Positions 50,849-62,010 of a DNA stretch of 64,000 nt are shown here, piece by piece. The DNA lies in assembly GCA_963735175.1 (NCBI GenBank), contig CAVTJX010000018.1:1-64000 (forward strand), given 5' to 3'. The notes under the pieces are model-generated. The model made no database searches. It saw only the letters and a list, made by a program, of their open reading frames with translations, and was not told where the DNA came from. A program made the translations under genes and the position numbers. The stretch comes from CAVTJX01 sp963735175. Its GTDB lineage: Bacteria; Electryoneota; RPQS01. How positions within the stretch are numbered: the stretch's first letter is position 1; each line of letters begins with the position of its first letter.

Positions 50849-52381
50849 TTGAAGACGATTTTAGCGATTATGGACGGCTACGGCCTCCGCCCGGATGAAG
50901 AGAATAATGCGACTCGCCTGGCGGACACGCCCCATCTTGATGAGATCTTCCGCCGCTTCCCCGATGTCACGCTGAAAACCAGCGGCCGTGACGTCGGTCT
51001 GCCCGCCGGACAGATGGGCAACAGCGAAGTCGGACACCTGAATATCGGCGCGGGCCGCATCGTTTATCAGGACATCACGCGCATCGACCGCGCCATCGAA
51101 GAAGGCGATTACTTCCAGTCGCCGGCGCTGAACGATTTGCTGGACGCCCTCGAGCGCCGGGGCCGCTTCCTGCACGTCATGGGTCTCGTCAGCAACGGCG
51201 GCGTGCATTCCTCCATGGAGCATCTGCGCGCCACGCTCGAACTCTGCCGCCGCCGCAATTTCTCCCGCGTCGTGCTGCACGCCTTCACCGATGGTCGCGA
51301 CACGTCTCCCATGTCCGGCGTCGGCTTCATCCGCCAGCTTGAAGCCTGGATCGCGGAACTCGGCGTGGGCCGTATCCAGACTGTCAGCGGCCGCTATTAC
51401 GCCATGGACCGTGACAAGCGCTGGGATCGCGTACAGAAAGCGTATCGCGTCCTTCTGTTTCGCCGATGGCCATCATGCGCCCTTGGCCGAAGCTGCGCTG
51501 GAAGCATCCTATCAAGCCGGCGTCACCGATGAGTTCGTGCTCCCCACGGTCATCGATTCTCCCGGCGGCCCACAAACGCTGACGGCCGAAGACGGCGTCT
51601 TCTTCTTCAACTTCCGCGCCGACCGCACGCGCCAGCTCACCGACGCCCTCACCAAGCCGCGGCTTCGACGGCTTCGAAGCGCCCGTCAAGGTCGCGCACT
51701 TCGTCACCATGACGCGCTACCGCGAGGATTACGATTTTCCCGTCGTCTTGCCGCCGCAGAAGCTGACCAACCTTCTCGGCCAGATAGTTGCCGAGGCGGG
51801 CCTGAAGCAACTTCGCATCGCGGAGACGGAAAAATACCCGCACGTCACCTTCTTTTTCAATGGGGGAGAGGAGACGCCGTTCCCGGGCGAATTCCGCATC
51901 CTCATCCCTTCGCCCCGTATCGCCACTTACGACCTGCAGCCCGAGATGAGCGCCCCCGAAGTCACCGACAAACTCGTGCACGCGATCCGCTTCGGACGCC
52001 TACGATTTCATCGTCGTCAACTTCGCCAACTGCGACATGGTCGGCCACACCGGCAGTGCTCGCCGCCGCCATCCGCGCTGTCGAAGCCGTCGACACTGCC
52101 ATCGGTCGCGTCTGGGACGGCCGCGCAGCGAGCAAGGTTACGCCATGCTGCTGACCTCAGACCATGGCAATTCCGAGGAAATGTGCGATCCGACCACCCA
52201 CGGTCCGCATACCGCGCATACTACCAACCCCGTGCCGCTCGTGCTGCTCAGTCAGGAAAACACGGTCATGCTGCGCGATGGCGGACGCCTGGCCGATCTC
52301 GCGCCGACCATTCTCGAACTCATGCACCTTCCGCAACCCGCGGAGATGACCGGACAATCGCTCCTCGTCACGAAGCGCTGA
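50849..52381 (+). CDS. gpmI: 2,3-bisphosphoglycerate-independent phosphoglycerate mutase
   Basis: Glycolytic interconversion of 3- and 2-phosphoglycerate using two Mn ions. IMDGYGLR, the phospho-serine in MGNSEVGHLNIGAG, AFTDGRDTSP, GRYYAMDRD, NFANCDMVGHTG and TSDHGNSEEM are present in order, about 510 residues. The gene is broken five times (near 51458, 51660, 51998, 52055 and 52128); four act as one extra base and the last as one missing. TTG start at 50849 (MKTILAIMDGYG). Confidence 0.93.
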
Positions 52382-52405
52382 GCTTTCCGCTCAGTAAATT
52401 CACCC

Positions 52406-53557
52406 GTGCTCGTGGCGCTCGCGCTGGGCGTTGCCTTGCGGATGCTCCTGCTCACGCTGACTCCCAGTCGCCGGCCCCTCGCTTCCCGGCCAGCTCTCGT
52501 CCTACAACGACGAGCTGGCCCACGGCAATTATGTGCGCCATCTGCTGCAATTCGGCTCCCTGCCCACGCAGGTCGAAGCCATCGACGCCCATGCGGCGCT
52601 CGAACGCGGCGAGTACGAGAACTACCAGCCGCCGCTCTATTATCTGCTCACCGCCGGCCTCTGCCGGCTATCCGGCGCCAGCGATCGTCTCCGGCGTCAT
52701 TTTCGCAGGCCGCGCCGTCAACGCCGTTCTGTCCATCGGTCTGCTGTTCGTCTTTCTGCAAATCGGCCGCGCTCTCGCCTGGAGCGCTCACACCGTCGCC
52801 GCCGGCGGCATTTTCATCTCTCTTTCCGGCGTCTTCGTCCGCTTCACCACCACGGCCGGGAACGAAACACTCTTCTGGCTTATCGCTGCGGGCCATGATC
52901 CTCAGCGCCATCCGCCTCGGTCAGAAGTCCGACGTCAGCGCTGCGGAATGGCTGCTCTTCGGATTGCTCGCCACGCTGGGCCTTTACACCAAGCTGTCCA
53001 TCCTGCTGTTGCTGCCGCTGCCGGCGCTCGCGCTCTGGCGCTCGCCGCGCTGCTTAATGCCGCTGGCCTCGCTCTACCTGTTCATCGTCGCCGCCACGCT
53101 CCCCGTCTGGCTCCGCAATCTGCACGAATTCGGCGCGTTGCTGCCGCTGACGGCGGGCTTCGGCACGCCCGCCTGGCGCGTGCCCGGTCCGGCGTCCGCC
53201 GCCTTTGCGTTCCGGTCGTTCATCTTCCCCTGGTGGGAATTCTGGCGCAGCGCTGTCGGCCTGCTCTTCATGGCCCCGCTGTCGCTGTTTCTGCTCGATG
53301 CTGTTTTTCGCCGCGGCGACCCGCGCCGTGCTTCGCGCAGGCTCCGCTCCTTGCCGCCGCTTTGGGCATTGCCCTGGCGTCGTTCGTCTGGCTGAACCTC
53401 CGCTATGATCAGGCCGAAGGCCGTTACCTGTTTTCCGCCTGGCCCGCGCTCTGCGCGGTCGTGGGCGGCGAACCGGGTACGGACCGCCGGCTCTGGATCC
53501 TTGTGTTCGTACTTCTCCTCCCCTTTGCGTTTGATGCTGCTCCCCGCAGGTGGTTGA
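52406..53557 (+). CDS. GT-C type membrane glycosyltransferase (PMT/GT39-like), heavily frameshifted
   Basis: Reconstructed ~383 residues over three reading frames. N-terminal helix (LVALALGVALRM), then SSYNDELAHGNY, the Asp-Glu motif expected in the first outer loop of lipid-sugar-dependent GT-C enzymes, YENYQPPLYYLL, and eight or more membrane helices (such as LFGLLATLGLYTKLS and NLRYDQAEGRYLF). About six shifts (near 52475, 52680, 52898, 53318, 53347 and 53540), all one extra base. The end at 53557 (TGA next to the next TTG) is the best guess. It opens a polysaccharide or glycolipid block; substrate unknown. Densest breaks in the window, so real inactivation is possible. Confidence 0.65.
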
Positions 53558-55024
53558 TTGCTCCAGCAACTGAAAAGTCTCACTCGCGACTCGATGATTT
53601 ACGGAGTCGGGCACATTGCGACCCGACTCCTCACGTTCCTGCTCCTGCCGTATTACACGTTTCGCATGACCCCGGCGGAGTATGGCGAGATCACGCTCTA
53701 CTTCCTGTTCGTTGCCATCACGCAGACGTTCTTCTCCTACGGCATGGATATCGCATATCTGCGCTATTTCACGCTGGCGAAGGACCCTGCCGACCGTCGC
53801 GTCGTTAGCGGCACCACGCTGCTCACCGTTCTGGCCAGTTCCACCGCGCTCTGTCTGCTGATCGTTGCCGCGGCTCCCGCCGTCGGCCGGCTCGTCATCC
53901 AGAACCCGATCAGCCCCGACGTCGTACCGGCGATGATCCGCATCTGTGCCGGCATTCTGTTCTTTGACACCATTTCCACCTTTCCCTTTCTCTACCTGCG
54001 CGGCAAACACCGGCCCTATCGTTTCGCGGCCACCAAACTCTTCAACGTCGCCGTCAACATCGGCCTCAACCTCTGGTTCGTGGGCGCGCTGCGTCTTGGC
54101 GTGGCCGGTGTCCTCTGGGCCAACCTCATCGCCAGCGGCGTTACCACGCTCGTCCTGATGCCGACGATGGTGCGCGACGTCACGCTGCGCTTCGACCGCG
54201 CGCTGATCCGCGAGATGGTCCGCTTTGGCATCCCCAATATCCCGACCTATCTGTTTGTGATGATCATCGAACTGGCGGGGCGGAAAATCATCGAACTCTA
54301 CCAGGGGTTGAATGAAGTCGGCCTCTACAGCGCGGGCTATAAACTGGGCATGTTCATGGCCGTGGTCACCGGAGCCTTCCGCTTTGCGTGGCAACCGTTC
54401 TTCCTTTCCCATGCCGACCGCCCCGACGCCCCGCGCCTTTTTGCCCGCGTGCTCACCTATTATCTGCTGGTGACGCTGGCCCTGTTCCTGGCGTTGACGT
54501 TGTTTGTAGATACACTGATAAAAACACGCTGGCCCGGCATCGGCTATCTCATCCATCCGGACTACTGGGCGGGGCTCGCCGTCTTTCCCATCATTCTCCT
54601 TGCCCACGTCTTCGACGGCGTCTACGCCAATCTGATGGTCGGTGTGTACCTGAAAAAGCTCACAGCCTGGCTGCCGCTCGTTACCGGCGCCGGCGCCGTC
54701 TTCACCATCGGCTTCTGCCTGCTGCTCGTGCCCGTCTATGGGATGATGGCTGCCGCCTGGATTTCCCTCGTTGCTTTCGTACTCGAAGCCGTCCTTTGCT
54801 GGTTCGTTGTCCGCCGCGCCTATCCCGTGCCCTACGAATGGGCGCGCCTCGCCAAATTGAGTGCGGTCTGCGGTCTGCTGCTGGCGCTGGCGTATGTGCC
54901 CGGCCTGCGCGGATCGCTCCCGCGTTTCGCGCTGCTCCTTGCCTTTCCCGCGCTGCTCTATGCGGTCGGATTCCTGAACGAGCGCGAGAAATTCCACCTG
55001 CGCAAACTCCTGTTTCGGAAATGA
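53558..55024 (+). CDS. Polysaccharide flippase (Wzx-like, MOP superfamily)
   Basis: Intact 488 residues with about 12-14 membrane helices. RDSMIYGVGHIATRLLTFLLLPYYT at the start (given here in part) and LINT-free repeats typical of Wzx/RfbX; the first loop MTPAEYGEITLY resembles O-unit flippases. It moves lipid-linked sugars across the inner membrane. TTG start 53558; the stop overlaps the next ATG (ATGA). Confidence 0.87.
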   Translation: MLQQLKSLTRDSMIYGVGHIATRLLTFLLLPYYTFRMTPAEYGEITLYFLFVAITQTFFSYGMDIAYLRYFTLAKDPADRRVVSGTTLLTVLASSTALCLLIVAAAPAVGRLVIQNPISPDVVPAMIRICAGILFFDTISTFPFLYLRGKHRPYRFAATKLFNVAVNIGLNLWFVGALRLGVAGVLWANLIASGVTTLVLMPTMVRDVTLRFDRALIREMVRFGIPNIPTYLFVMIIELAGRKIIELYQGLNEVGLYSAGYKLGMFMAVVTGAFRFAWQPFFLSHADRPDAPRLFARVLTYYLLVTLALFLALTLFVDTLIKTRWPGIGYLIHPDYWAGLAVFPIILLAHVFDGVYANLMVGVYLKKLTAWLPLVTGAGAVFTIGFCLLLVPVYGMMAAAWISLVAFVLEAVLCWFVVRRAYPVPYEWARLAKLSAVCGLLLALAYVPGLRGSLPRFALLLAFPALLYAVGFLNEREKFHLRKLLFRK

Positions 55025-56106
55025 AAATTCTCTACATCGCCGCCGAACACGTTTCCGGAACCCTGTCCCTCTTTAAGGCCGAGCACGAGCGCCGTGGTGA
55101 CGTCTGCCGCTTCGTCACGTTCTGGCACAGTCACTGGGATTTCCCTGACGACATCTGCCTGGATCTGCCGCTTATGCCCGATCGCGCCTGGGTCCGCCGC
55201 CTGCGCCGCCTGCTGCAGGCCAGCGAAGGCCACGCGCCCGAAAGCTGGGTTGGCGGCGACCTGCGCCTCTGGCAGCCGGGAACCCTGGCGCGCACGCTCT
55301 TCGCGCTCCGTGACCGTTGGCTCTGGCCCATGATCCACCGGAAGATCCGCGCCTACGGTCTCGACGACTTTGACCTCATCCACCTCGACGGCGGCCTCGA
55401 TTTCACCCGCGATGCCCGCTTCGTCCGCGCCATGCGCCGCAAGGGCAAGCACGTCGCCGCTTTTTACCATGGCACCGACCTGCGTAATCGCGGCATCGTT
55501 CCCGCCATCGACGAACAGGTGGAGCTGCGTCTCACTAGCGAGTGGGATCTGCTCGAATATGATCCGCGGCTGCATTACCTCTATCTGCCGTTTGATACCT
55601 CCGTGTATCCGCCGCGCGAATACCGTTTCCACAGTCCCATACGCATTTGCCACGCCACGCGCAACCCTTACAAGGGAACGGCTTACGTCATGGAGGCGGT
55701 GCGTGACCTTTCCGCGCGCTATCCCGTCGAACTCGTGCTGCTGAAGGACTTGTCGCACGCCGAAGCCCTGCGCCGCAAACAGGACTGTGACATCGTCGTC
55801 GATCAGTTGACCAATGCCGGCGGCTGGGGCTACGGCATGAGTTCCGTCGAGGCCTTCGCCATGGGCCTGCCGGTCGTCACCAACATTCCCGATAAAATGG
55901 CGGGGCCGCTGGGCAGCCACCCCTTCGTGCAGGCGGACCCGGATTCCATTCGCGACGTGCTGGAGCGCCTGATCACCGACGAGCCGCTCTGCCGCCGCCT
56001 GGGCGCCGAGGGCCGCGCCTGGGTCTGTGAACGCCACGACGTGCGTTCCGTCGGCGACCAACTCTATCGCTATTACCGGGAGGCCGGTTGGCTGACAGAC
56101 CATTGA
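55021..56106 (+). CDS. Glycosyltransferase, GT4-like (GT-B fold)
   Basis: Intact 361 residues. N-terminal half with LYIAAEHVSGT and FDLIHLDGG; C-terminal nucleotide-sugar domain with HATRNPYKGT, DIVVDQLTNAGGWGYG and the acceptor-side VEAFAMGLPVVTN. ATG 55021 overlaps the flippase stop; an upstream frame extension is not used. Probably builds the repeat unit exported by the flippase. Sugar unknown. Confidence 0.85.
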   Translation: MKILYIAAEHVSGTLSLFKAEHERRGDVCRFVTFWHSHWDFPDDICLDLPLMPDRAWVRRLRRLLQASEGHAPESWVGGDLRLWQPGTLARTLFALRDRWLWPMIHRKIRAYGLDDFDLIHLDGGLDFTRDARFVRAMRRKGKHVAAFYHGTDLRNRGIVPAIDEQVELRLTSEWDLLEYDPRLHYLYLPFDTSVYPPREYRFHSPIRICHATRNPYKGTAYVMEAVRDLSARYPVELVLLKDLSHAEALRRKQDCDIVVDQLTNAGGWGYGMSSVEAFAMGLPVVTNIPDKMAGPLGSHPFVQADPDSIRDVLERLITDEPLCRRLGAEGRAWVCERHDVRSVGDQLYRYYREAGWLTDH

Positions 56107-57041
56107 CCCTCAGCGTGGTCGTGATTTCCTTCAACCAGGCGGACTTCCTGCGCCGCCTCGTCGGCCAGCTCCTCGAGCAGGATTACGATCCCACCGCCTG
56201 TGAAATCATCGTCGTCGACGACGGCTCCACAGACGGTTCCCGCGAGTGGCTGCGCTCCCAGAGGGACCCGCGCGTGAAACCACTCTTCGGCGAGAAGGAC
56301 CGCGGCCGCTCCGCCTCGCGCAATACCGGCATCCGCGCCGCCACGGGCGAGATCGTCGTCATGATCGACGGCGACCACACCGTCCAGCGCGATTTTCTTG
56401 CGATCCACGCCGCGCGTCATGCCCGCGAGCGCTGCGTTGTCGTCGGTCTGTCGCATTTTGCCGATCACCCCGATTTCCGCGCCCTCAATCACTACCTGAA
56501 TCACGGCGGGGCTTCCAAGCGGTCGCCCGATGCGCCGCTGCCGGGACGCTACTTCCTCACGCGTAACTGCTCCGTGCCGCGGGATCTGCTACATGAAATC
56601 GGCCTCTTCGACGAACGCTTTCGCGCCTGGGGTGGGGAAGACCTCGATCTCGGCGTGCGCCTCGAGCGCTCCGGCGTTCCCATTTACGGAGAACCTCGCG
56701 CCCTCGCCGTGCACCACCACCTGCGCCCCTTGAACGCGCTGCTCGCGAACCTCTACATCTATGGCCGCTATGGCATCCCCGTGCTCCTGGAGCGCCATCC
56801 GCAGCTCTTCCGCGAGCTGAATCTGCACCAGGTGTTTCCCGCCCCGGACGGCTTGTCGTTGAGCTTTTTACGCCGCGCCGCCCTGCGCCTTTTGATGACC
56901 GCGCCCGTTTACTACCCGTTGCGTGCCACGGCCAATCTGCTGCGCCGTCACCGCCTGCCGCGCGCGCTGTTCGATTACCTGCACCTGCGCCAGTATACGC
57001 GCGGTTACCGCCATTCCCTGAAAGCCCCTCGAGGAGACTGA
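56088..57041 (+). CDS. Glycosyltransferase family 2 with C-terminal galactosyltransferase-like domain
   Basis: Intact 317 residues. SVVVISFNQADFL, IVVDDGSTDGS, GRSASRNTGIRAA, VMIDGDHTV (metal site) and FRAWGGEDLDLGVRL (catalytic base in GGED) are typical of non-processive GT2 enzymes. TTG 56088 start overlaps the previous gene by 19 bases. Soluble or peripheral at the inner membrane. Part of the same glycan block. Confidence 0.88.
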   Translation: MADRPLTLSVVVISFNQADFLRRLVGQLLEQDYDPTACEIIVVDDGSTDGSREWLRSQRDPRVKPLFGEKDRGRSASRNTGIRAATGEIVVMIDGDHTVQRDFLAIHAARHARERCVVVGLSHFADHPDFRALNHYLNHGGASKRSPDAPLPGRYFLTRNCSVPRDLLHEIGLFDERFRAWGGEDLDLGVRLERSGVPIYGEPRALAVHHHLRPLNALLANLYIYGRYGIPVLLERHPQLFRELNLHQVFPAPDGLSLSFLRRAALRLLMTAPVYYPLRATANLLRRHRLPRALFDYLHLRQYTRGYRHSLKAPRGD

Positions 57042-57044
57042 ATA

Positions 57045-57915
57045 GTGGCAGCGATCATTGATGGAAAGACCATTGGCAAGCAAATTCAGAGTGAAGTCGA
57101 AGCCGATGTCCAGCGCCTGAAAGCCGAACGCGGCGTCGTGCCCGGCCTCGCCGTCGTGCTCGTCGGCGACGACCCCGCCTCCAAACTCTACACGGGCATG
57201 AAGGCCAAGACCTGCGCAAAACTCGGCATGCACTCCGTCCTGCAAACCCACGCCGCCGACATCTCGCAGGACGCGCTGCTGGCGATCATCGACAGCCTCA
57301 ACGCCGATCCCGCCATCCACGGCATTCTCGTCCAGCTTCCGCTGCCGCGTCACATCGACTCGCACGCCGATCCTCCACCGCATCGATCCCCGCAAGGATG
57401 TCGATGGCCTGCACCCGTTCAATGTCGGACTGCTGGCCGGCGGCGAACCGCGCGTCATCCCCTGCACGCCCTACGGCATCTGTGAACTGCTGGTGCGCTC
57501 CAACGTCACCATCGCGGGTCGCGAAGTCGTGATCCTCGGCCGCTCCAATCTCGTCGGCCGTCCGCTTTCCATTCTCCTCTCCACCAAGGGCCGCTTCGGC
57601 GACGCCACCGTCACCGTCTGCCACTCGCGCAGCCAGAACCTCGCCGCCGTCTGCCGTCGCGCCGACATTCTCGTCGTCGCCATCGGCCAGCGCGAATTCG
57701 TCACTGCCGACATGGTGCAGCCCGGCGCCGTCGTCATCGACGTCGGCACGCACCCCGCGCGCAACGAACCGAGAAAATGGCCGGCGACGTGCACTATCGA
57801 AAGCGTCTCCCGAATCGCCTCGCAGATCACGCCCGTGCCCGGCGGCGTCGGCCCCATGACCATCGCCATGCTCATGCGCAACTCGGCGGATTCCGCCTTC
57901 CGTTTCTCGTCCTGA
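57045..57915 (+). CDS. folD: Methylenetetrahydrofolate dehydrogenase/cyclohydrolase
   Basis: Folate C1 enzyme. VGDDPASKLYT with the catalytic Lys in YTGMKAKTC, GILVQLPLP, DPRKDVDGLHPFNVG, CTPYGICELL, GRSNLVGRPL and PVPGGVGPMTIAML are in order, ~289 residues. Three shifts: near 57362 (extra base), and a compensating pair near 57770 and 57800, between which MAGDVHY appears in the expected place. GTG start 57045. It closes the glycan chain but is functionally unrelated; it links to glycine cleavage by C1 metabolism. Confidence 0.93.
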
Positions 57916-57937
57916 CGCTTCAGCCGCACGCCCACCG

Positions 57938-60152
57938 ATGCCCGCACTCTGGACCTACTCCGTTCGCGATCTGCTTTCCCGGCCCGATCCCTTCGATCGC
58001 TCCGCTGAGCCGGACGTCCGCGTGCATCGCCTCGCGCAGGTGCAATTGCGCGCAAATACCGCCGCTTTCAGCGCGAAGCGACGTTGACGGCGACGCTGCA
58101 TGTCGCGGGCCGCGACGTCAGTGTGGCGGGCCGCGTCGATGGCTACACGGCTTGTTCCGGCGGGCGCGATTCTCTACGAGATCAAGCCCGTCCCCGGCAA
58201 CCCGCGCCAATGGCTCCGGCAGCCCGAATTGCAGCAAGCCCGCTGGCAGCTCCAGCTTTACGCCGACCTCGCCGCCCACGCCACAGCGCGCCCCTGGGAA
58301 GATCGCCCCGTCGCCGGCGCGGTACTCTATCTCGTCGGTGAAGACGGCAAGCACGCCACCGAGGAAGTAGACGTCGCTTCTGCTACTGGCATGTTGTCGC
58401 GCCGCCTGGAAACCATCCTCGCCCGTGCGGCAGACCGCGCCCGCCGCGACGCGCGTTCTCAGGATCTCCTCGGCCAGTTCATCGACCGCGACCGCGCCAC
58501 GGATCGTCCGGCGCAGCAGTCAGCCGATGCAGAACTCGCCACCGTCGACTCGGCCCGTCCACTGCTGCTCTCCATGCCCCCCGGCAGCGGCAAGACCCGC
58601 CTCGCGCTGCGCCACGGCCTGCGTGAAGCCTTTCGCCTCCGCCTGCCGCTCTATTGGATCACCACCAAGGCGAGAGGCCGCGACGAAGTGCTGGCCGAAC
58701 TTGCGCGTTACACCGCCGCCGGCATTCCGCTGCGCGTCGTCTGGAAGACCGTCGCCGAACGCCTCTGCACCTGTGGTCTCGCCCCGGTGGATTGCCCGCG
58801 TCACGCGGAAACGCAGACGGGCCTCTTTTTCAACAGCCTGCCCGACCTTCGGTCCCGCGCCGCGTGGTGGCCTGACGATCTGACGGACTACGCGGAAGCG
58901 CACGCGCTCTGCGCGCACGAAATTGCGCGCGAATTGCAGTCCGCCGCCGACGTCGTCATCGCCGACGTCAATTACCTGCTTAACCCCTCGTCGCTCCTGC
59001 GCCATCCGGCGGTGCTTGTGCTGGATGAGGCGCAGAATCTGGCGGAGCGGATTTTCGAAAACAGCCGCGTCCGCATTTCCCGCGAAGAACTGCTCGCCCT
59101 GGCCTACGAACTCCCCGCCGCAGGCCGCCGCCTCGCGCACGGCCTGCTCTCGGCGGAACTCTGGGAAGTCGACGGTCCCGACGCGGCCCGCGGGCAATGG
59201 CTGCTGTTGAATTCGCTGCTCGCCGCCGGTCACAGCGCTCATCCCGTCGCCCACGCCATTCGCCGCGCCGCGCGGCTGTGGAGCGCCTACCCCATCGATT
59301 ATGCCGTGCGCTGGTATCGCGGCTCCTCGCCCGCGCTCATCGGCACGCTGCTGCACGCCGACGCCGCGATTCATGCCCTGCTGGAAACGGACGCGCCGGT
59401 CATTGCCCTCAGCGGATCACTCCCCGCCGAGGGCGCCGCGCGCGACGTCGTGATCCCCGCCGCCTCCCGTTTTCACTGCCTCGAAGTCCGCGCCGCCGCC
59501 GCGCCTCCCGTCGCCATCGTGCCGCTGCTCGAATTCCGCCATCCGCTGCGCACCGAGGACCACGAGGCCGCCACCGACGTTCTGCGCGAACTGCGCGAGC
59601 ATTTTCCACCCACCATCGCCGTCTTTGGCCAGAACCGCGCTTCCAATGAACTTCTTTCCTGGCGGTTGCGCGTCCGCGGTTTCACCATTCTGCTCGATGA
59701 GGATCTTGCCGACGACTGGTCATCCGCGCTGGCCGCAGCGCCCGATTTCCTCTTCATCAGCCTCGGCGGCAACCTGTCCGAATCCGTCAATCCACCCGCC
59801 GATCTCTTCAGTGCGGCGGTGATTCTCGCCCCCGGACATCGCGCGCCCGACGAATTCGACCTGCTGCGCTCTGTCGAGTGGCACTCACGCGCGGAGTGGG
59901 GAGGAAGGCGCCGATCCCCGCACCCTCGAAATCGCCGCCCACGCGGTCTCGCGCCTCGTTCAGGCCGCCGGCCGTGTGCAGCGTTCGCCCGAGCGTCCAC
60001 GCCCCGTGTTTTTTCTTAACCGCACCTTCGCCGAACCGGATTACCTCCGCGCCTGGCCGCGCCCCTGGTATGCAAAATCACCGCATGAGTTGGTATTTTC
60101 GTCCCTCGCCGAAGCTATTTCACAGTTGAATTCCCTTTGCCATGCGCAGTGA
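57938..60152 (+). CDS. PD-(D/E)XK nuclease fused to an XPD-like iron-sulfur helicase
   Basis: About 737 residues. Residues ~1-150 form a Cas4/RecB-type nuclease domain (GRVDGY with Asp, YEIKPV with Glu-x-Lys, QLQLY as the QxxxY motif). Then a superfamily-2 helicase: Walker A MPPGSGKTRL, four Cys in the iron-sulfur region (LCTCG, DCPR and LCAHEIA), DEAQ box VLDEAQNLAE and motif VI QAAGRVQRS. Frameshifts near 58060 (one missing), 58150 and 59905 (extra). Start ATG 57938, end overlapping the next gene by 11 bases. Likely a DNA-repair or end-processing enzyme. Distinct from the exonuclease-DinG protein at 15.6 kb. Confidence 0.8.
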
Positions 60153-62010
60153 ACGCCTCGTCTTCCTCATCACCTTCATTGTCGTTGCGATAGTCTACAC
60201 ACTGACGTCGGCGCCAGGCCTCGGCCTCGTCGACAGTGGTGAGCTCACGACAGCCGCAGCGACGCTCGGCATCGCCCATCCCACCGGCTATCCGCTTTAC
60301 ACGCTCCTCGGTCACCTCTGGCTGCACCTATTACCGGTCTCACCTGCCCGCGCCATGGTGCTCTTTTCCGTTATCGCCGGCGCGCTTACGGCGGGAATTC
60401 TCTGCGTCATTGCAATTCGCATCCTCGCCCGCGCGCGACAAATCGTGGAATCGGCGCGCGCGCTTATGGCCGTACTCTTGGCTCTCGGTTTTGCGCTCAC
60501 GCCGTCCGCCTGGAACGCCATTAGTTTCGCCGAAGTCTATCCGCTCACGGCCCTGCTCGGCGCGCTCATCCTGTTTTTTGCTTTTGCCGCTCAGGACCGC
60601 GCATCCGCATCGCGCGCGCCGTTTATGATCAGTTTCCTCTGGGGCCTGGCTTTTGGCAATCACCTCACCATCCTCTGGTTCGCGCCCCTCGTCCTGTTGG
60701 TTGTCGGCCGCGATGTGCGCCGTGCCGCCGTACCCAAACAGATGCTGTTCCTTTGCCTTGGCCTGTTTATCATCGGCGCGTCCGTCAATCTCTTTCTACC
60801 CCTGCGCAGTTCCGTCGGCCCGCTGCTCGATTGGGACAGCCCCCGGCATATCGACGGCCTGATCCGCCATCTGCGGGCCTGGCAGTATCACGAGTGGATG
60901 TTCGAAGGCGGTGTCGGCGGTCTCATCCGGAAATTCGGCCGCTACCTGTTCGCCATTCCCACCGACATCGGTTGGGCGCTCGACAGCTGCTGACCGCCGC
61001 CAGCGTATTCGTGCTGTTTCGCATGCGCAGTTGGCTTTTACGGATGGTATTCATTGTCTGGCTGATCGGCGTGCTCTACAATCTCAATTACAGCATCCCT
61101 GACATCAGCACCTATTTCTATGCCTTCTACGTCCCGCTCTTTTCTAATCGCCGTGTCCGGACTGGCCGAAATCATCGCGCTCGTTCCCGCGGCGGGCTGG
61201 AAGTGCTCGCCGCCAGCTCATCATGGCAGGACTTTTACTGCTTGTTCCCCTTGCCAGTCTGGCGCGTGCCTGGAGCACGGCCGATCAAAGCGACAACCGC
61301 TTCGCCGAAAGTCTCGCCCGCGAAGTGCTGCGGACGCTTCCCGACAGCGCGCTGGTTTTTCACGGCAACTGGGATATTCAAAGCCCCAGCCTTTACTTGC
61401 AATACATCGAGCACGTCCGTCCGGACGTTGTCATTCTTGACATACTCTCTCATGCAGCGCCCCTGGTATCTGTGGCAGGAAATGCGCGCTCATCCCGATG
61501 TCTTCGCCGGCAGCGAAACCTCCGTGCAAAATTTTATCCGGGAAGTGGCGCCGTTCGAGGCCGGAAAACCCTTTGACGGCAGGCGCATCGAAACGGTTTT
61601 CGTCGCGATGCATTCGCAGATTATGTCCACACAGTTGAAACGCCGCCCGGTCTACCTCCGCGATGCTCAAACGGGTCACCCCGGCGTCGGGCGGGAATTC
61701 GCCCGCTGGCCCGGCGCTTACTTCGTGCGACTTACTGATACGCCCACAGATGAGCCGACGTCTGGACTCCGAGCGCATTTACCTCCCCCGCCGCGATCCC
61801 GATCCTGAGCGCACCCGCTACCTGCTCGGCGAAGTGGCCATCGTGGCCGGAGCGCAGGGGCATGAAGCCATGAAGCGCGGCGATACGACGACGGTGGCGG
61901 CAACTCTCAAAACCGCGCGGCTTGGCGCCGCCGCGAATCCCGTCATTGCCGACTACGTCAAGCGGGCCGAACTCTTTTTGCAAACCAGTACACAGGACCA
62001 GAATCCATGA
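60142..62010 (+). CDS. DUF2723 multi-pass membrane protein (GT-C-like)
   Basis: About 620 residues. The signature LVDSGELTTAAATLGIAHPTGYPLY identifies DUF2723 (given in part: DSGELTTAA, HPTGYPLY). Some ten helices follow, then a soluble C-terminal part (HGNWDIQSPSLYLQY, RPWYLWQEM, ERIYLPRRD). Probable membrane glycosyltransferase, perhaps O-glycosylating exported proteins, as shown for related Bacteroidetes proteins only by analogy. Five breaks near 60988 (one missing), 61143, 61205, 61452 and 61722 (extra). The end overlaps mpl (ATGA). Confidence 0.78.

Noticed and set aside
53054..54997. 647-codon minus-strand open frame opposite the GT-C and flippase genes
   Set aside because: The product is a low-complexity Arg/Gly/Glu/Gln sequence typical of antisense frames; the + strand has convincing membrane proteins.
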